From: Tillandsia leiboldiana
Lineage: Eukaryota > Streptophyta > Magnoliopsida > Poales > Bromeliaceae
NCBI GenBank assembly: GCA_029204045.2
Contig: JAQNDB010000294.1
Location: 1-64,000 of the forward strand
Direction: 5' to 3'
DNA length: 64,000 bases
The notes under the pieces are model-generated. The model had not been told where the DNA came from and ran no database searches. It saw only the letters and a program-made list of their open reading frames with translations. Of the stretch, positions 33,666-43,869 are shown piece by piece. Both the position numbers and the translations under genes were made by a program. The number at the start of each line of letters is the position of its first letter. Position 1 is the first letter of the stretch.

Positions 33666-35108
33666 ATGGTGATCACCTGGATCATTCTTCTTCTGGCTAC
33701 TATGGTCCATACTAGAGACACTGTCAAGTCCAACAGGGCTAAGAAGGCGAAGAAAGAAAAAGATGATTCCGATACGGAATCTGAGACGGAATCGATCGAT
33801 TGGGATGAGTTGCAAGTTGAAGCAACAGCACCCACTCCTTCGAAAGGAAAAGCGCCTGCGGAAACATCAAAGGCTCCGCCTACTGCTGCTGAAAAGGGCA
33901 AAGCTCCAATGGAAGAAACTCTCTTGAAAACAAAAAGAAAAAGTGTTGCTCGCAAAAGAGGGAGTGCTCGAGGAATTTTCATTGAGCAACCAGTTGATAG
34001 CCAACCACCTCCACAAGACTTTATCAGCTCTGCTAGGATAAAGGACTTTGAGAACAGGGAATGCATTGGCGAAAGGCATGTTAATGTGAAAGCCTTGAAG
34101 GAAAGATCTCCGCCATTTGGGACTCTGTATGACCAGACAGGTCTTGCTCCCATTTGCGATTTCCCCGAGACCACTGGGTATTGTCTTCACTCAGTGAGGA
34201 TGTTCTATCAAAATGCTTGCTATCTCGTTGATCAGGAGAGCGGACGTCGAGACTTTCAAACATTGGTCAAGAATGTTAAGATTAAAGTAACGCCTCAACT
34301 GATTGGAGAGGTATTAGGGATGAAGGCCCGAGCTGATGGCGCTCATTATCTGAAGAATCAAATCTTCAACACCAGCTCCTGGAGAGTGGTAGTTGATGGC
34401 ATCTGTCTTCCCGATACTCCGTCAGCAGGAAACTCAGTCTTTTCAAAAGTGCTACGACCTGAGTATCGCTACTTAAACTTCATTGTTTGCTATAACGTCC
34501 TTCCAAATATGAACACGAAGGTTCTTCGGTGGGATAGGATGTTATTCCATTATCTTCTTGGAAACCCCACGGCAGCAATGGGAGCAAACTTAAACATTCC
34601 TTACATCATCTGGGCGAGGATGGCTCGCTATGTGGAACATGCTCACCCTTCAGAGAGACTACCTTATCCAATGATCATTATGCGCATTCTTCGTAAATTT
34701 AAAGCTGACACAAGTGCGAGTTCCTACATGCACAGTCTAGGAACGATCAATGAAACAACAATTGTAAAGTCTCTCTCGACAAAGCAAGATGAGCCCATAT
34801 TACCTCCTCACCGACAACGAGCACAACAACAACAGGCAACAACCTCTGCACCGGCAGCAACCCCTCCAGTCCAACCAGCACATGCAGCACAACGAGCACC
34901 TCCATCAACTTCTGATGATGATGCATCAGTTACCTCAATCTATAAAGAACAGCAAAGGCTCTCCAACGAGCAAGAACGTATATCAAATGAACTTATTGAG
35001 GTAAAAGAAGAAATAAAGAAGGTCAACAAGAATCAGTCATCAATGAACAAACGATTAAAGAAAATCTTCCAAATTCTCGGCTGTATCAGTTCGGATGAGT
35101 CTGAATAA
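33666..35108 (+). CDS. Env-like protein of Sirevirus B (plant transposon protein type)
   Basis: 480 residues from the ATG at 33666, the one aligned with the ATG of Sirevirus A and just after the conserved acceptor; an in-frame ATG at 33591 would add 25 residues and 33702 (MVHTR) is a shorter alternative. Order: hydrophobic residues 2-12 (ITWIILLLAT), a Lys-rich and acidic region with SDTESETESIDWDE, a globular part with ECIGERHVN, VRMFYQNACY, TPQLIGEVLGM and VVVDGICLP blocks, a Gln/Ala/Pro linker, and a C-terminal coiled coil with heptads (about 425-470). It matches the family found after pol in Sireviruses. Function unknown: the N-terminal hydrophobic stretch could anchor or target it. The frame is fully open despite the loss of gag-pol. 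Confidence 0.75.
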   Translation: MVITWIILLLATMVHTRDTVKSNRAKKAKKEKDDSDTESETESIDWDELQVEATAPTPSKGKAPAETSKAPPTAAEKGKAPMEETLLKTKRKSVARKRGSARGIFIEQPVDSQPPPQDFISSARIKDFENRECIGERHVNVKALKERSPPFGTLYDQTGLAPICDFPETTGYCLHSVRMFYQNACYLVDQESGRRDFQTLVKNVKIKVTPQLIGEVLGMKARADGAHYLKNQIFNTSSWRVVVDGICLPDTPSAGNSVFSKVLRPEYRYLNFIVCYNVLPNMNTKVLRWDRMLFHYLLGNPTAAMGANLNIPYIIWARMARYVEHAHPSERLPYPMIIMRILRKFKADTSASSYMHSLGTINETTIVKSLSTKQDEPILPPHRQRAQQQQATTSAPAATPPVQPAHAAQRAPPSTSDDDASVTSIYKEQQRLSNEQERISNELIEVKEEIKKVNKNQSSMNKRLKKIFQILGCISSDESE

Positions 35109-35839
35109 TCCGTATCCTTCTAATTTCTTTTTCTTATGCTGATTTCTAATAATTTTCTTGTGCAGGTTTTACGTTTTAGTTTTTAATTTTAATTCTCAAA
35201 CTTTTGGTACTTGAACTGTTAACTATTCTCTCTATTTTGGTAATTCTTGGCTAACTTTTGTGACAAAAAGGGGGAGAGAGAAGTATAAACAATGATACAA
35301 TGTTTGTGAGAAACTTGAAACTCTAAAGGTCAACTTGAAAGAGGTATGTATAACCTCAACTTGAAAGGTAAGTAGAACTTCAACTTTTGGGTTTCATTTG
35401 TGTTTGAATGCATGCCTCGACTAACTATTCGACTAACTATTTGGGCATGTAATATAACTAACAAGTTGATGTTCACTAACATGACATTTGGATTTTGATT
35501 GCATAGAAGATATGTTGGTGTTTTAACTATGATCAATTTACATATCTGAATGTATAAATGTCATGGTAAGTATAAATGAGTATAAACTTCATCTCTGTAT
35601 GTGGTTTTTGAATGATATAAAATTCTTGAGGTATCTAACGATTTCTTTTGTCAAGAATGATTTCTTTTGCAGAGAGTACAGATGTCTAAGTCTAGAGTCT
35701 GTTTTAGGAGTTTAACTCATGTATTTTATTTTGGATCTCCATTGTAAATTTTTGTTGTATGGTGATAGCAACAAAAATATCTTTTTGAATTTTCTTGAGT
35801 GGATCTATGTTTTGTCACGAAACCGCCAAAGGGGGAGAT
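35109..35839 (+). other. Sirevirus B 3' untranslated region and polypurine tract
   Basis: AT-rich, no frame. It contains short repeated words (CAACTTGAAAG; GACTAACTATT) and ends with AAAGGGGGAGA (35828-35838), the plus-strand primer directly before the LTR. Confidence 0.75.
35265..35283 (+). other. Internal polypurine tract
   Basis: AAAAAGGGGGAGAGAGAAG, about 570 bases before the LTR. Multiple polypurine tracts before the 3' LTR are a Sirevirus feature; a second copy lies at 43056-43074. Confidence 0.7.
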
Positions 35840-36066
35840 TGTTACGGAATTTAAGTTGGCGTATTTCGTGAATTCGGTTAAGTCTTGAAGATTGAAGGTA
35901 AAGAAGGTTGGATCATATAACTCAATCTCAAGAAAGAAGAATTCAAAAGGATCAGGTATGTTTAACTTAATATCTTTGGTGATCCGAATACTTCTTATAG
36001 TGTAGAAACACTTGGATGGATTTGTAATTGCATAAATATCAAAAACTGGACATGGGACATGTTCAG

Positions 36067-36424
36067 GATCCGGATCAGACTTTGCAATCCGGAACCCGTA
36101 GGTTGTTCGTTCATACACCAGTTCAATCCGGATCGTAGATTCTTTTGATCCGGATCCCGAACACTGGTTTTACCATGTTTTATGAACGATCCGGATCAGG
36201 CTTTCCAATCCGGATCCCGAACGTTGATGTTTGGTGAAACTGTATGAACGATCCGGATCAGGCACTTCGATCCGGATCCCGAACCTTCGTTTTTCTGGAA
36301 ACTGTTTTTCTCGCTACTGCAATCCGGATCGCCAAACTCCGATCCGGATCGTCGTCATGTAAAATTCCAGAAAAAGATAGTTTTTGATCCTTATCTTCTT
36401 CCAAGGTTTTCTAACCTATAAATA
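36067..36424 (+). promoter_or_regulatory. Sirevirus B LTR promoter with ATCCGGAT repeats
   Basis: Ten palindromic boxes in five pairs with core ATCCGGAT (some degenerate), many second members followed by CCCGAAC, then CCTATAAATAGA. In Sirevirus A the core is GTCCGGAC, so the two changed positions are symmetric and the palindrome is kept. Confidence 0.7.
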
Positions 36425-36561
36425 GACCCTATGATTCTTTTTCTAGGGCTAATCCAAAAAGAAGCCGCTAAACCTAAAAGCCGTCATCTTATATACGGCC
36501 TAAGATCCACATATAGAGAAGAAAGGAAATCATAGATTCTATCTTATGTTTCTTCATCTAT

Positions 36562-36663
36562 ATTGATTGATTTGATTCTAGGTTTTCATACTCACATTTT
36601 GAGTAGAATCAAATCAATGAATACTTAGATGGTATTTCCGATCAATTTCTAATCTAAGTATTC
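36562..36663 (+). other. Two long leader hairpins (Sirevirus B)
   Basis: Arms 36562-36580 / 36604-36622 (one mismatch in 19) and 36619-36630 / 36652-36663 (12 perfect pairs), equivalent to 16438-16540. Confidence 0.7.
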
Positions 36664-36709
36664 GGCGGATCATCACCACCCAAAAAACAATGATTTATCC
36701 CAAAATCGG

Positions 36710-36886
36710 CGCGTGGACTCGCGTGGCCTTGTGGATTCAAGGTGCTACCGCTCTCGTGGATTTGGAGCGAGGTACGTTCGTGGATTCGAAGCGTGCTACT
36801 GGGTGAAGACCGTGGATTCGGTCGGACGTCGTGGACTCAACGTTGGACGCCGTGGATTCGGCGTTGGACGCAAATCGTGGATTCGA
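36710..36886 (+). other. Array of eight mini-hairpins with TGGAYT loops (Sirevirus B)
   Basis: Same eight hairpins as at 16585. The stem at 36847-36864 is ACGCCG/CGGCGT, a G-C pair where A has a wobble. The stem at 36750-36768 has a wobble (TGGAGC) where A has G-C. The stem at 36826-36843 has one C-A mismatch. All eight loops are unchanged. Confidence 0.75.
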
Positions 36887-37185
36887 GAAGCGTCGTGGAG
36901 CGAGCGGAGAAGATCAACTAGGAGCGTATGAAAAAGGTTGAGTCGTTTGTGAGTACGGTATATCACCTTGTACGTGTTTAATTCTAGTGGATTTCACCGT
37001 GTTATCGGTCCCGTGGTTTTTTACTCCGGTTTGGAGTTTTCCACGTAAAAATCTCTGCATGTTATTTATTTTTTCCGCATTGGGTTTTATATCGCAAAGA
37101 TTTTTGAGTGTTTATTGTTTACACCTATTCACCCCCCTCTAGGTGTTTTTTCCACTATTTAGATCCAATTATACGTAACCCAACA

Positions 37186-40100
37186 TCGTTTGATCAGCAG
37201 GACAAACAAGCTCACCAATCAACCATGGAAGGGTCCAAGTAAAAGTATAAATGATAGAGGTACTATGAACAATCATGTAAGGCAGAATAGAACAGATAAC
37301 AGGCATAGATCAGGCAGATAGCAGATATAATAAAATCAAAGAAAAGCAGGCTCAAAGAGATTAAGTTAAGCTACCAAAAACAGGGGTCCAACCAGTATCG
37401 CACCCCAGAGGGCCGAACTGATAAAACCCGGACCGAAGATAACCCACCTGATATAACGCAGGCGGCTAAACTAAACCAACTGTACGCTCAGCACACCAGA
37501 TGCTACCGAATAACCCTGAATGTGAATTAAGGTTCAGAAATCTTACTTTGATTTAACTAAACCCCAAAATTGTTTTACTCAAATTTAAACCTTTTTGGTA
37601 CTTAGAAATTCATGTCAGACACCAACACTTAGACCTGCATAATCTTTTGCTTATTCCTTGGTAAAATTACCAAATTGCCCCTCCCGGAGATTCCTTTTGG
37701 ATTTACGGGAGATTCGGGCTGTCTAACCGGGTCGCTGGCTCAACCAGATTCTACTGGGACTCAACAGTCGACCTGGTGAAACCGCGGTAATTCCTCAAAT
37801 TGCGCGATTGTCACCCGAATATCGAAAAATCGACGATTCTGCCGATTTTCGAACCGAATTCCGATTTCCGCTCAACGGGAGCCGTTGGATTCCTAACGAA
37901 AAGCTTAGGAACCAATAAAACAGTTTACTAACCAGTATATGATGGGATTTTTTTTTTTTTTTGCAGCTAGACTCCTAGGGTTTTCAAATCCACTCTTTTT
38001 AGTGCCAGTTTGGGCACTGTTTTCGCTCGTTCTTTTAACTGGAGATTCATTTTAACATTCCGTCACTCCCAGCAGGTTACTTATGTCTTGCCGAACACCG
38101 TGCTCACCCAGTTGTGGCATCACGGGTTCCGAGGCAAATTTTGGCCCAAAAACATATACTAACATAGCCTAAAAGCCATTTTGTTTCTTCGGGACTTCAA
38201 ACAGTAATTCTAACACGAGCATCGCGTCCAGTGACCCCAAATTAGCCTAGGGCACACTGTCGCGGCTTCGCAAACAGCCTAGAACAAGGTCTTGTTCAAA
38301 GATTACTCTTTTTAGTTGATTTTAATATAACCTTTGTTTTAAACTTTAAACAAAAACATTTTGTATATCAAAGTTGCTTCAAATGTGGCTAAGATACCAG
38401 TGCTCACCCTTGTTGCAGCCCAGGAGTGCTGGTTCAAGCTGAACCAGACCCTAGCTCACTAACATAGAGCACAATGCTCCAAACCTCTATCCACATAGAT
38501 CTAACTTGATCTGAAGTGAGCATCAAGCTCAGGGGACAATTTGGAGCAAGTTTCATATTCACTGTTTTGTCAAATTCCACTTATTTCTTCATTGGGACTT
38601 TTTTACAAACACTTGGTGTGCACCCTTTCATACAATGCACACAACCCAATTGGAGACTTGGTTCTCTGCACCCAGGGCATCTAAGGGCTTCCAACTTGGA
38701 TCAATTAGATCCAAAGAGGTTCTGGAGCATTTTCCCCATCCTGGAGCAGGCGCAGAAGCCCTCGGTTGGTCGAGTTCGAGGAAGAAGAAGATGGAGTTTA
38801 CCTTGAAATTCATGATGCAACACCCAGAGCTTCTGGGCTCCAACCAAATGCACCTACAGGTGCCATAAACATCACTGATGCTTTCCACGCATGTGCCTGG
38901 CCTCGGGGTGCGGCGGCGGCGTGGGGGAGCAAAGCTCCGATTTGGAGCTCACCCCTCTAATGGCGGATTTCCACTGAGCCAACAAGAAGCCCTCAGACCT
39001 ACAGGATAGATTCCCTGGGTCCATACGAAGCTTCCCGCACAGCCCCGCCCCGGCCGGAGTTGGCCGGAGCGCCGGCGACCATCTTCGTTCACTCTCGGGT
39101 TCAACCATGGCCGAGCCACCTCTGGCGTGCATGGGAGCCATGCAACTGCATGGGTGGACTCCCCCGGGTTCCCTCATCACTGCTAGGCAGTTGGCCGGCG
39201 CCGGGGAAGCTCCTCGGCCATCATGCAAAAACCCCAGAAACTAGGGCATCCAACTGCTACTTACTGGATTGACCAGACTCCACCAAATTTGGTGGAGTTG
39301 GTCCTTTCCACCTACAGTCCCAGCACCCAAAAATTAGGCCCATAAAACTCCATGGTTGCAAAGTTGTTCCAAGGCGAAGTCAACTCTAGGGTTTCGGCCA
39401 ACCTTGCTCCCGCCGGCCATGCACTTTGCATGGTAGGCTAGGGTTTTGCAGGGAGCCTTCTAAGGATCTCCTTAACTTACTGCATGATGTCTCGGGTGCT
39501 AGAAGCCTTTGGTTTAGATTCCTTACCTTGGCCGAGCTCGGGGAAGAGAGGATGAAGCCGGACTTGGGTTCTCTTCCACGTGTGACCACAGCAAGCTCCA
39601 GCAAGGTTCTCTGGTTCAAGAAGACCCCACAGGAACTCTCTAATCCTACTGGAACAAGCTTTGGTTCCAAGCTTTCTTCTTCCCTCTCTCTCTCTCAAAT
39701 TATCTCTCTCTTTGGGTTGTCTCCATGGCCACCCCAGCACTCGGGCAGGTTTGGGGAGATGCAGGGAATCAAGAGGTCTTGAAGAACCTCCCAGAAGGCA
39801 GTGGGACAAGGGTTGGGACTTGCTCCTCCTTCCTCTCACTCTTCTCGGATTGGCTCAAAGGGCTTGTGATCTTTGGGCTCCCCAAGCCCTCGAGATTGGT
39901 CTGAGGGGTTCACAGGATCAAGGTGATGCCTAGACTCCTTTCCAACTCCTCGTACACCCCCCCCCCAAAGGCAGACCAAGAGACATCCACATAAATGCAA
40001 GATTCTTTGCAATTTCTTCCTCAACCGGGTTCACACCTAACCCTATTGTTCCGAGGCTTTCTCAGTGGGTGCAAAATGCACCAAACCCCTTATGGTATGA

Positions 40101-40389
40101 AGCCCTAACATTTAAAATATTAGGTTTCTACACAATTTAGTCCAATTTTTGGCACTTTTCACACATTTCGAGGCGATCCGATCGTCGAATCGAAAACATA
40201 TGAATATGAAACTTCTATGTTTCGACGAGACGATCGCAATGGTGATCTCGGATTTTCCAGATCAGACCCCGATCAAAAGTCGATATCTCTGGGCCCACTA
40301 TTGACCCACTATCTCTCCACTTTTGCCAAAATTGACAAATTTTAAATATTTAAAAGCAAACAGAGATTTTTAAATTCTGGATTACTACA
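37186..40389 (-). repeat. Element H LTR, second copy (partial)
   Basis: Matches 29394-32598. It lacks the LTR's 3' 1.4 kb (in sense), because unit 2 starts at the Sirevirus LTR junction. No gene content recognised. Confidence 0.85.
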
Positions 40390-40512
40390 TTACCCACAAC
40401 TTCTAAGAAGTTTCGTCCCCGAAACTTAACAAAACATACTTTAAAAGTTTTCTAAAATACCCAAAATATCAGTTTTCTAAGTATTAATTTATTACATCAT
40501 TGTTTCAACATT

Positions 40513-41190
40513 TCAAGCTCCCGATGGGCCTTCCCCTGATGGCTCGCCATGCTGTGTCAGAGCAAAGACCCATCCTCCCGACACTTGGCGGGGTCCCTCA
40601 GTTTGGCGTGATGATGGATGATTTGAGGCAGCCACGCTCAGGGTTGGCGCTGGAGGCCTGGCAGCAAGAGGTGGCACAGCCAATGCTGGTGGGTTCGCAG
40701 CAGATCTCCGCGGGCAGTTAGCAGAGATATGGCCAGGCTGACCACAATTATAGCATCTTCCGTGGCGTAGGTTGCAAGTAATAGGTTGATGATCTGCCCC
40801 GCAGAAGACGCAAGGCCTCGCCCTTTGTTGTTGATTGAAGGTCCGAGAACCACTGGCTTGGTTCTGATTTCCTGGGGGTCTAGGGGGTCTTCTATTTGAT
40901 CCAGATGATCCTTCCCCATTTCCAGCGAACAGTCGCTTCAACCCTTTTCCTTTATCCATCGCTGCCCGCTCAGCCCGGGAGATTGTCAATTCAGCCTCAA
41001 TGGCAAGGCAGCGCTCGATACATTCGTCGTAGTCGGTGATCAAATGTGAAGACAACTGACGCCGGATCTCGTGTCGCAGGCCTTGAGTAAATAATCTAAC
41101 CTTGCGATGCTCGTCCTGCACCGCTTGTGGAACCAGGTCAGCAATTTTTGTAAATTCTTCTTCGTACTCCCTCAGGTCAGCAATTTTTGA
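40513..41190 (-). pseudogene. gag: Element H gag C-terminal part, second copy
   Basis: Near-identical to 32722-33398, with only a few residue changes (for example near 41100). Both zinc motifs are retained. It reaches the same junction with Sirevirus sequence at about 41174-41190. Confidence 0.85.
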
Positions 41191-41456
41191 TTATATGCTA
41201 GGTATTCTCATGATAAACGGATTTTTGGCCTTCAATTTCAAAAATTTCGGTTTTAGGGCATATAATGGGAATTTTCGAAAATCATGCGATTGATCTATTT
41301 TTAAAATTCCTTTTGCAAAACTAATTTGATTCTTAGTCTCTCTACACGATAATGATTATTTGGGTATAATTTTTCTAATTTTTGAAAATTAACAAATTTT
41401 TCGTGTTCTTGAGGTGTTGCTCACAGGATTTCCTTTTTCACAAGAATCTAGTAGCA

Positions 41457-42899
41457 ATGGTGATCACCTGGATCATTCTTCTTCTGGCTACTATGGTCCA
41501 TACTAGAGACACTGTCAAGTCCAACAGGGCTAAGAAGGCGAATAAAGCAAAAGATGATTCTGATACGGAATCTGAGACGGAATCGATCGATTGGGATGAG
41601 TTGCAAGTTGAAGCAACAGCACCCACTGCTTCGAAAGGAAAAGCGCCTGCGGAAACATCAAAGGCTCCGCCTACTGCTGCTGAAAAGGGCAAAGCTCCAA
41701 TGGAAGAAACTCTCTTGAAAACAAAAAGAAAAAGTGTTGCTCGCAAAAGAGGGAGTGCTCGAGGAATTTTCATTGAGCAACCAGTTGATAGCCAACCACC
41801 TCCACAAGACTTTATCAGCTCTGCTAGGATAAAGGACTTTGAGAACAGGGAATGCATTGGCGAAAGGCATGTTAATGTGAAAGCCTTGAAGGAAAGATCT
41901 CCGCCATTTGGGACTCTGTATGACCAGACAGGTCTTGATCCCATTTGCGATTTCCCCGAGACCACTGGGTATTGTCTTCACTCAGTGAGGATGTTCTATC
42001 AAAATGCTTGCTATCTCGTTGATCAGGAGAGCGGACGTCGAGACTTTCAAACATTGGTCAAGAATGTTAAGATTAAAGTAACGCCTCAACTGATTGGAGA
42101 GGTATTAGGGATGAAGGCCCGAGCTAATGGCGCTCATTATCTGAAGAATCAAATCTTCAACACCAGCTCCTGGAGAGTGGTAGTTGATGGCATCTGTCTT
42201 CCCGATACTCCGTCAGCAGGAAACTCAGTCTTTTCAAAAGAGCTACGACCTGAGTATCGCTACTTAAACTTCATTGTTTGCTATAACATCCTTCCAAATA
42301 TGAACACGAAGGTTCTTCAGTGGGATAGGATGTTATTCTATTATCTTCTTGGAAACCCCACAGCAGCAATGGGAGCAAACTTAAACATTCCTTACATCAT
42401 CTGGGTGAGGATGGCTCGCTATGTGGAATATGCTCACCCTTCAGAGAGACTACCTTATCCAATGATCATTATGCGCATTCTTCGTAAATTTAAAGCTGAC
42501 ACAAGTGCGAGTTCCTACATGCACAGTCTAGGAACGATCAATGAAACAACAATTGTAAAGTCTCTCTCGACAAAGCAAGACGAGCCCATATTACCTCCTC
42601 ACCGACAACGAGCACAACAACAACAGGCAACAACCTCTGCACCGGCAGCAACCCCTCCAGTCCAACCAGCACATGCAGCACAACGAGCACCTCCATCAAC
42701 TTCTGATGATGATGCATCAGTTACCTCAATCTATAAAGAACAGCAAAGGCTCTCCAACGAGCAAGAACGTATATCAAATGAACTTATTGAGGTAAAAGAA
42801 GAAATAAAGAAGGTCAACAAGAATCAGTCATCAATGAACAAACGATTAAAGAAAATCTTCCAAATTCTCTGCTGTATCAGTTCGGATGAGTCTGAATAA
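41457..42899 (+). CDS. Env-like protein of Sirevirus B, second copy
   Basis: Same 480-residue frame as 33666-35108 with about 12 residue differences, spread over the protein and including K/E and A/D changes. The coiled coil, the globular blocks and the N-terminal hydrophobic stretch are kept and there is no stop. It lies in the same chimeric context (H gag on the other strand upstream). Start chosen by alignment; 41493 (MVHTR) is an alternative. Function unknown, as for the first copy. Confidence 0.75.
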   Translation: MVITWIILLLATMVHTRDTVKSNRAKKANKAKDDSDTESETESIDWDELQVEATAPTASKGKAPAETSKAPPTAAEKGKAPMEETLLKTKRKSVARKRGSARGIFIEQPVDSQPPPQDFISSARIKDFENRECIGERHVNVKALKERSPPFGTLYDQTGLDPICDFPETTGYCLHSVRMFYQNACYLVDQESGRRDFQTLVKNVKIKVTPQLIGEVLGMKARANGAHYLKNQIFNTSSWRVVVDGICLPDTPSAGNSVFSKELRPEYRYLNFIVCYNILPNMNTKVLQWDRMLFYYLLGNPTAAMGANLNIPYIIWVRMARYVEYAHPSERLPYPMIIMRILRKFKADTSASSYMHSLGTINETTIVKSLSTKQDEPILPPHRQRAQQQQATTSAPAATPPVQPAHAAQRAPPSTSDDDASVTSIYKEQQRLSNEQERISNELIEVKEEIKKVNKNQSSMNKRLKKIFQILCCISSDESE

Positions 42900-43572
42900 T
42901 CCGTATCCTTCTAATTTCTTTTTCTTATGCTGATTTCTAATAATTTTCTTGTGCAGGTTTTACGTTTTAGTTTTTAATTTTAATTCTCAAACTTTTGGTA
43001 CTTGAACTGTTAACTATTCTCTCCATTTTGGTAATTTTTGGCTAACTTTTGTGACAAAAAGGGGGAGAGAGAAGTATAAACAATGATACAATGTTTGTGA
43101 GAAACTTGAAACTCTAAAGGTCAACTTGAAAGAGGTAAGTATAACCTCAACTTGAAAGGTAAGTAGAACTTCAACTTTTGGGTTTCATTTGTGTTTGAAT
43201 GCATGCCTCGACTAACTATTCGACTAACTATTTGGGCATGTAATATAACTAACAAGTTGATGTTCACTAACATGACATTTGAATTTTGATTGCATAGAAG
43301 ATATGTTGGTGTTTTAACTATGATCAATTTACATATCTGAATGTATAAATGTCATGGTAAGTATAAATGAGTATAAACTTCATCTCTGTATGTGGTTTTT
43401 GAATGATATAAAATTCTTGAGGTATCTAACGATTTCTTTTGTCAAGAATGATTTCTTTTGCAGAGAGTACAGATGTCTAAGTCTAGAGTTTGTTTTAGGA
43501 GTTTAACTCATGTATTTTATTTTGGATCTCCATTGTAAATTTTTGTTGTATGGTGATAGCAACAAAAATATC
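42900..43572 (+). other. Sirevirus B 3' untranslated region, second copy
   Basis: Copy of 35109-35780 with the internal polypurine tract. It is cut before the terminal polypurine tract and LTR. No frame. Confidence 0.8.
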
Positions 43573-43869
43573 TTGGCCGAGCTCGGGGAAGAGAGGATGA
43601 AGCCGGACTTGGGTTCTCTTCCACGTGTGACCACAGCAAGCTCCAGCAAGGTTCTCTGGTTCAAGAAGACCCCATAGGAACTCTCTAATCCTACTGGAAC
43701 AAGCTTTGGTTCCAAGCTTTCTTCTTCCCTCTCTCTCTCTCAAATTATCTCTCTCTTTGGGTTGTCTCCACGGCCACCCCAGCACTCGGGCAGGTTTGGG
43801 GAGATGCAGGGAATCAAGAGGTCTTGAAGAACCTCCCAGAAGGCAGTGGGACAAGGGTTGGGACTTGCT
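43573..43869 (-). repeat. Element H LTR fragment, third copy
   Basis: About 297 bases matching 39527-39822 (and 31733-32029), joined to the Sirevirus tail at its left and cut by the gypsy element at its right. TTGCT at 43865-43869 is the likely target duplication of that element; the other copy is lost with its truncated end. Confidence 0.85.

Larger units (their letters stand above)
29394..37185. repeat. Tandem duplication, unit 1 (7.79 kb)
   Basis: Repeats at 37186-43572 with an offset of 7791-7792 bases. Contents: most of the H LTR, the H gag remnant, the H/Sirevirus B junction, the env-like frame and (unit 1 only) the Sirevirus B LTR. The units look about 98% alike by eye. The boundary falls exactly at the Sirevirus LTR end (CCCAACA) joined to TCGTTTGATCAG. 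Confidence 0.9.
33399..37185 (+). mobile_element. Sirevirus B, 3' portion
   Basis: Begins inside the region corresponding to the putative env intron of Sirevirus A (compare 26974) and runs through the env-like frame, a non-coding tail with two polypurine tracts and a complete LTR. Diverged from Sirevirus A in both env and LTR, so it is a different copy and not its 3' end. Gag-pol is absent. Confidence 0.85.
35840..37185 (+). repeat. Sirevirus B 3' LTR
   Basis: 1346 bp, TGTTACGG...CCCAACA. Same layout as the Sirevirus A LTR: paired palindromes (36067-36352), TATA box (36417-36424), two leader hairpins (36562-36663) and the eight mini-hairpins (36710-36886). Its uninterrupted sequence at 36940-36960 shows the site where the solo LTR entered the Sirevirus A copy. 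Confidence 0.9.
37186..43572. repeat. Tandem duplication, unit 2 (truncated)
   Basis: Second copy of 29394-37185 lacking the Sirevirus LTR. It ends at 43572 within the tail of Sirevirus B (AACAAAAATATCTT), where an H LTR fragment begins. Confidence 0.88.

Noticed and set aside
35840..37185. 3' LTR of Sirevirus A
   Set aside because: Differs from the 5' LTR at 15804 by many substitutions, different promoter repeat cores and indels, lacks a matching target duplication, and follows a diverged env-like frame.
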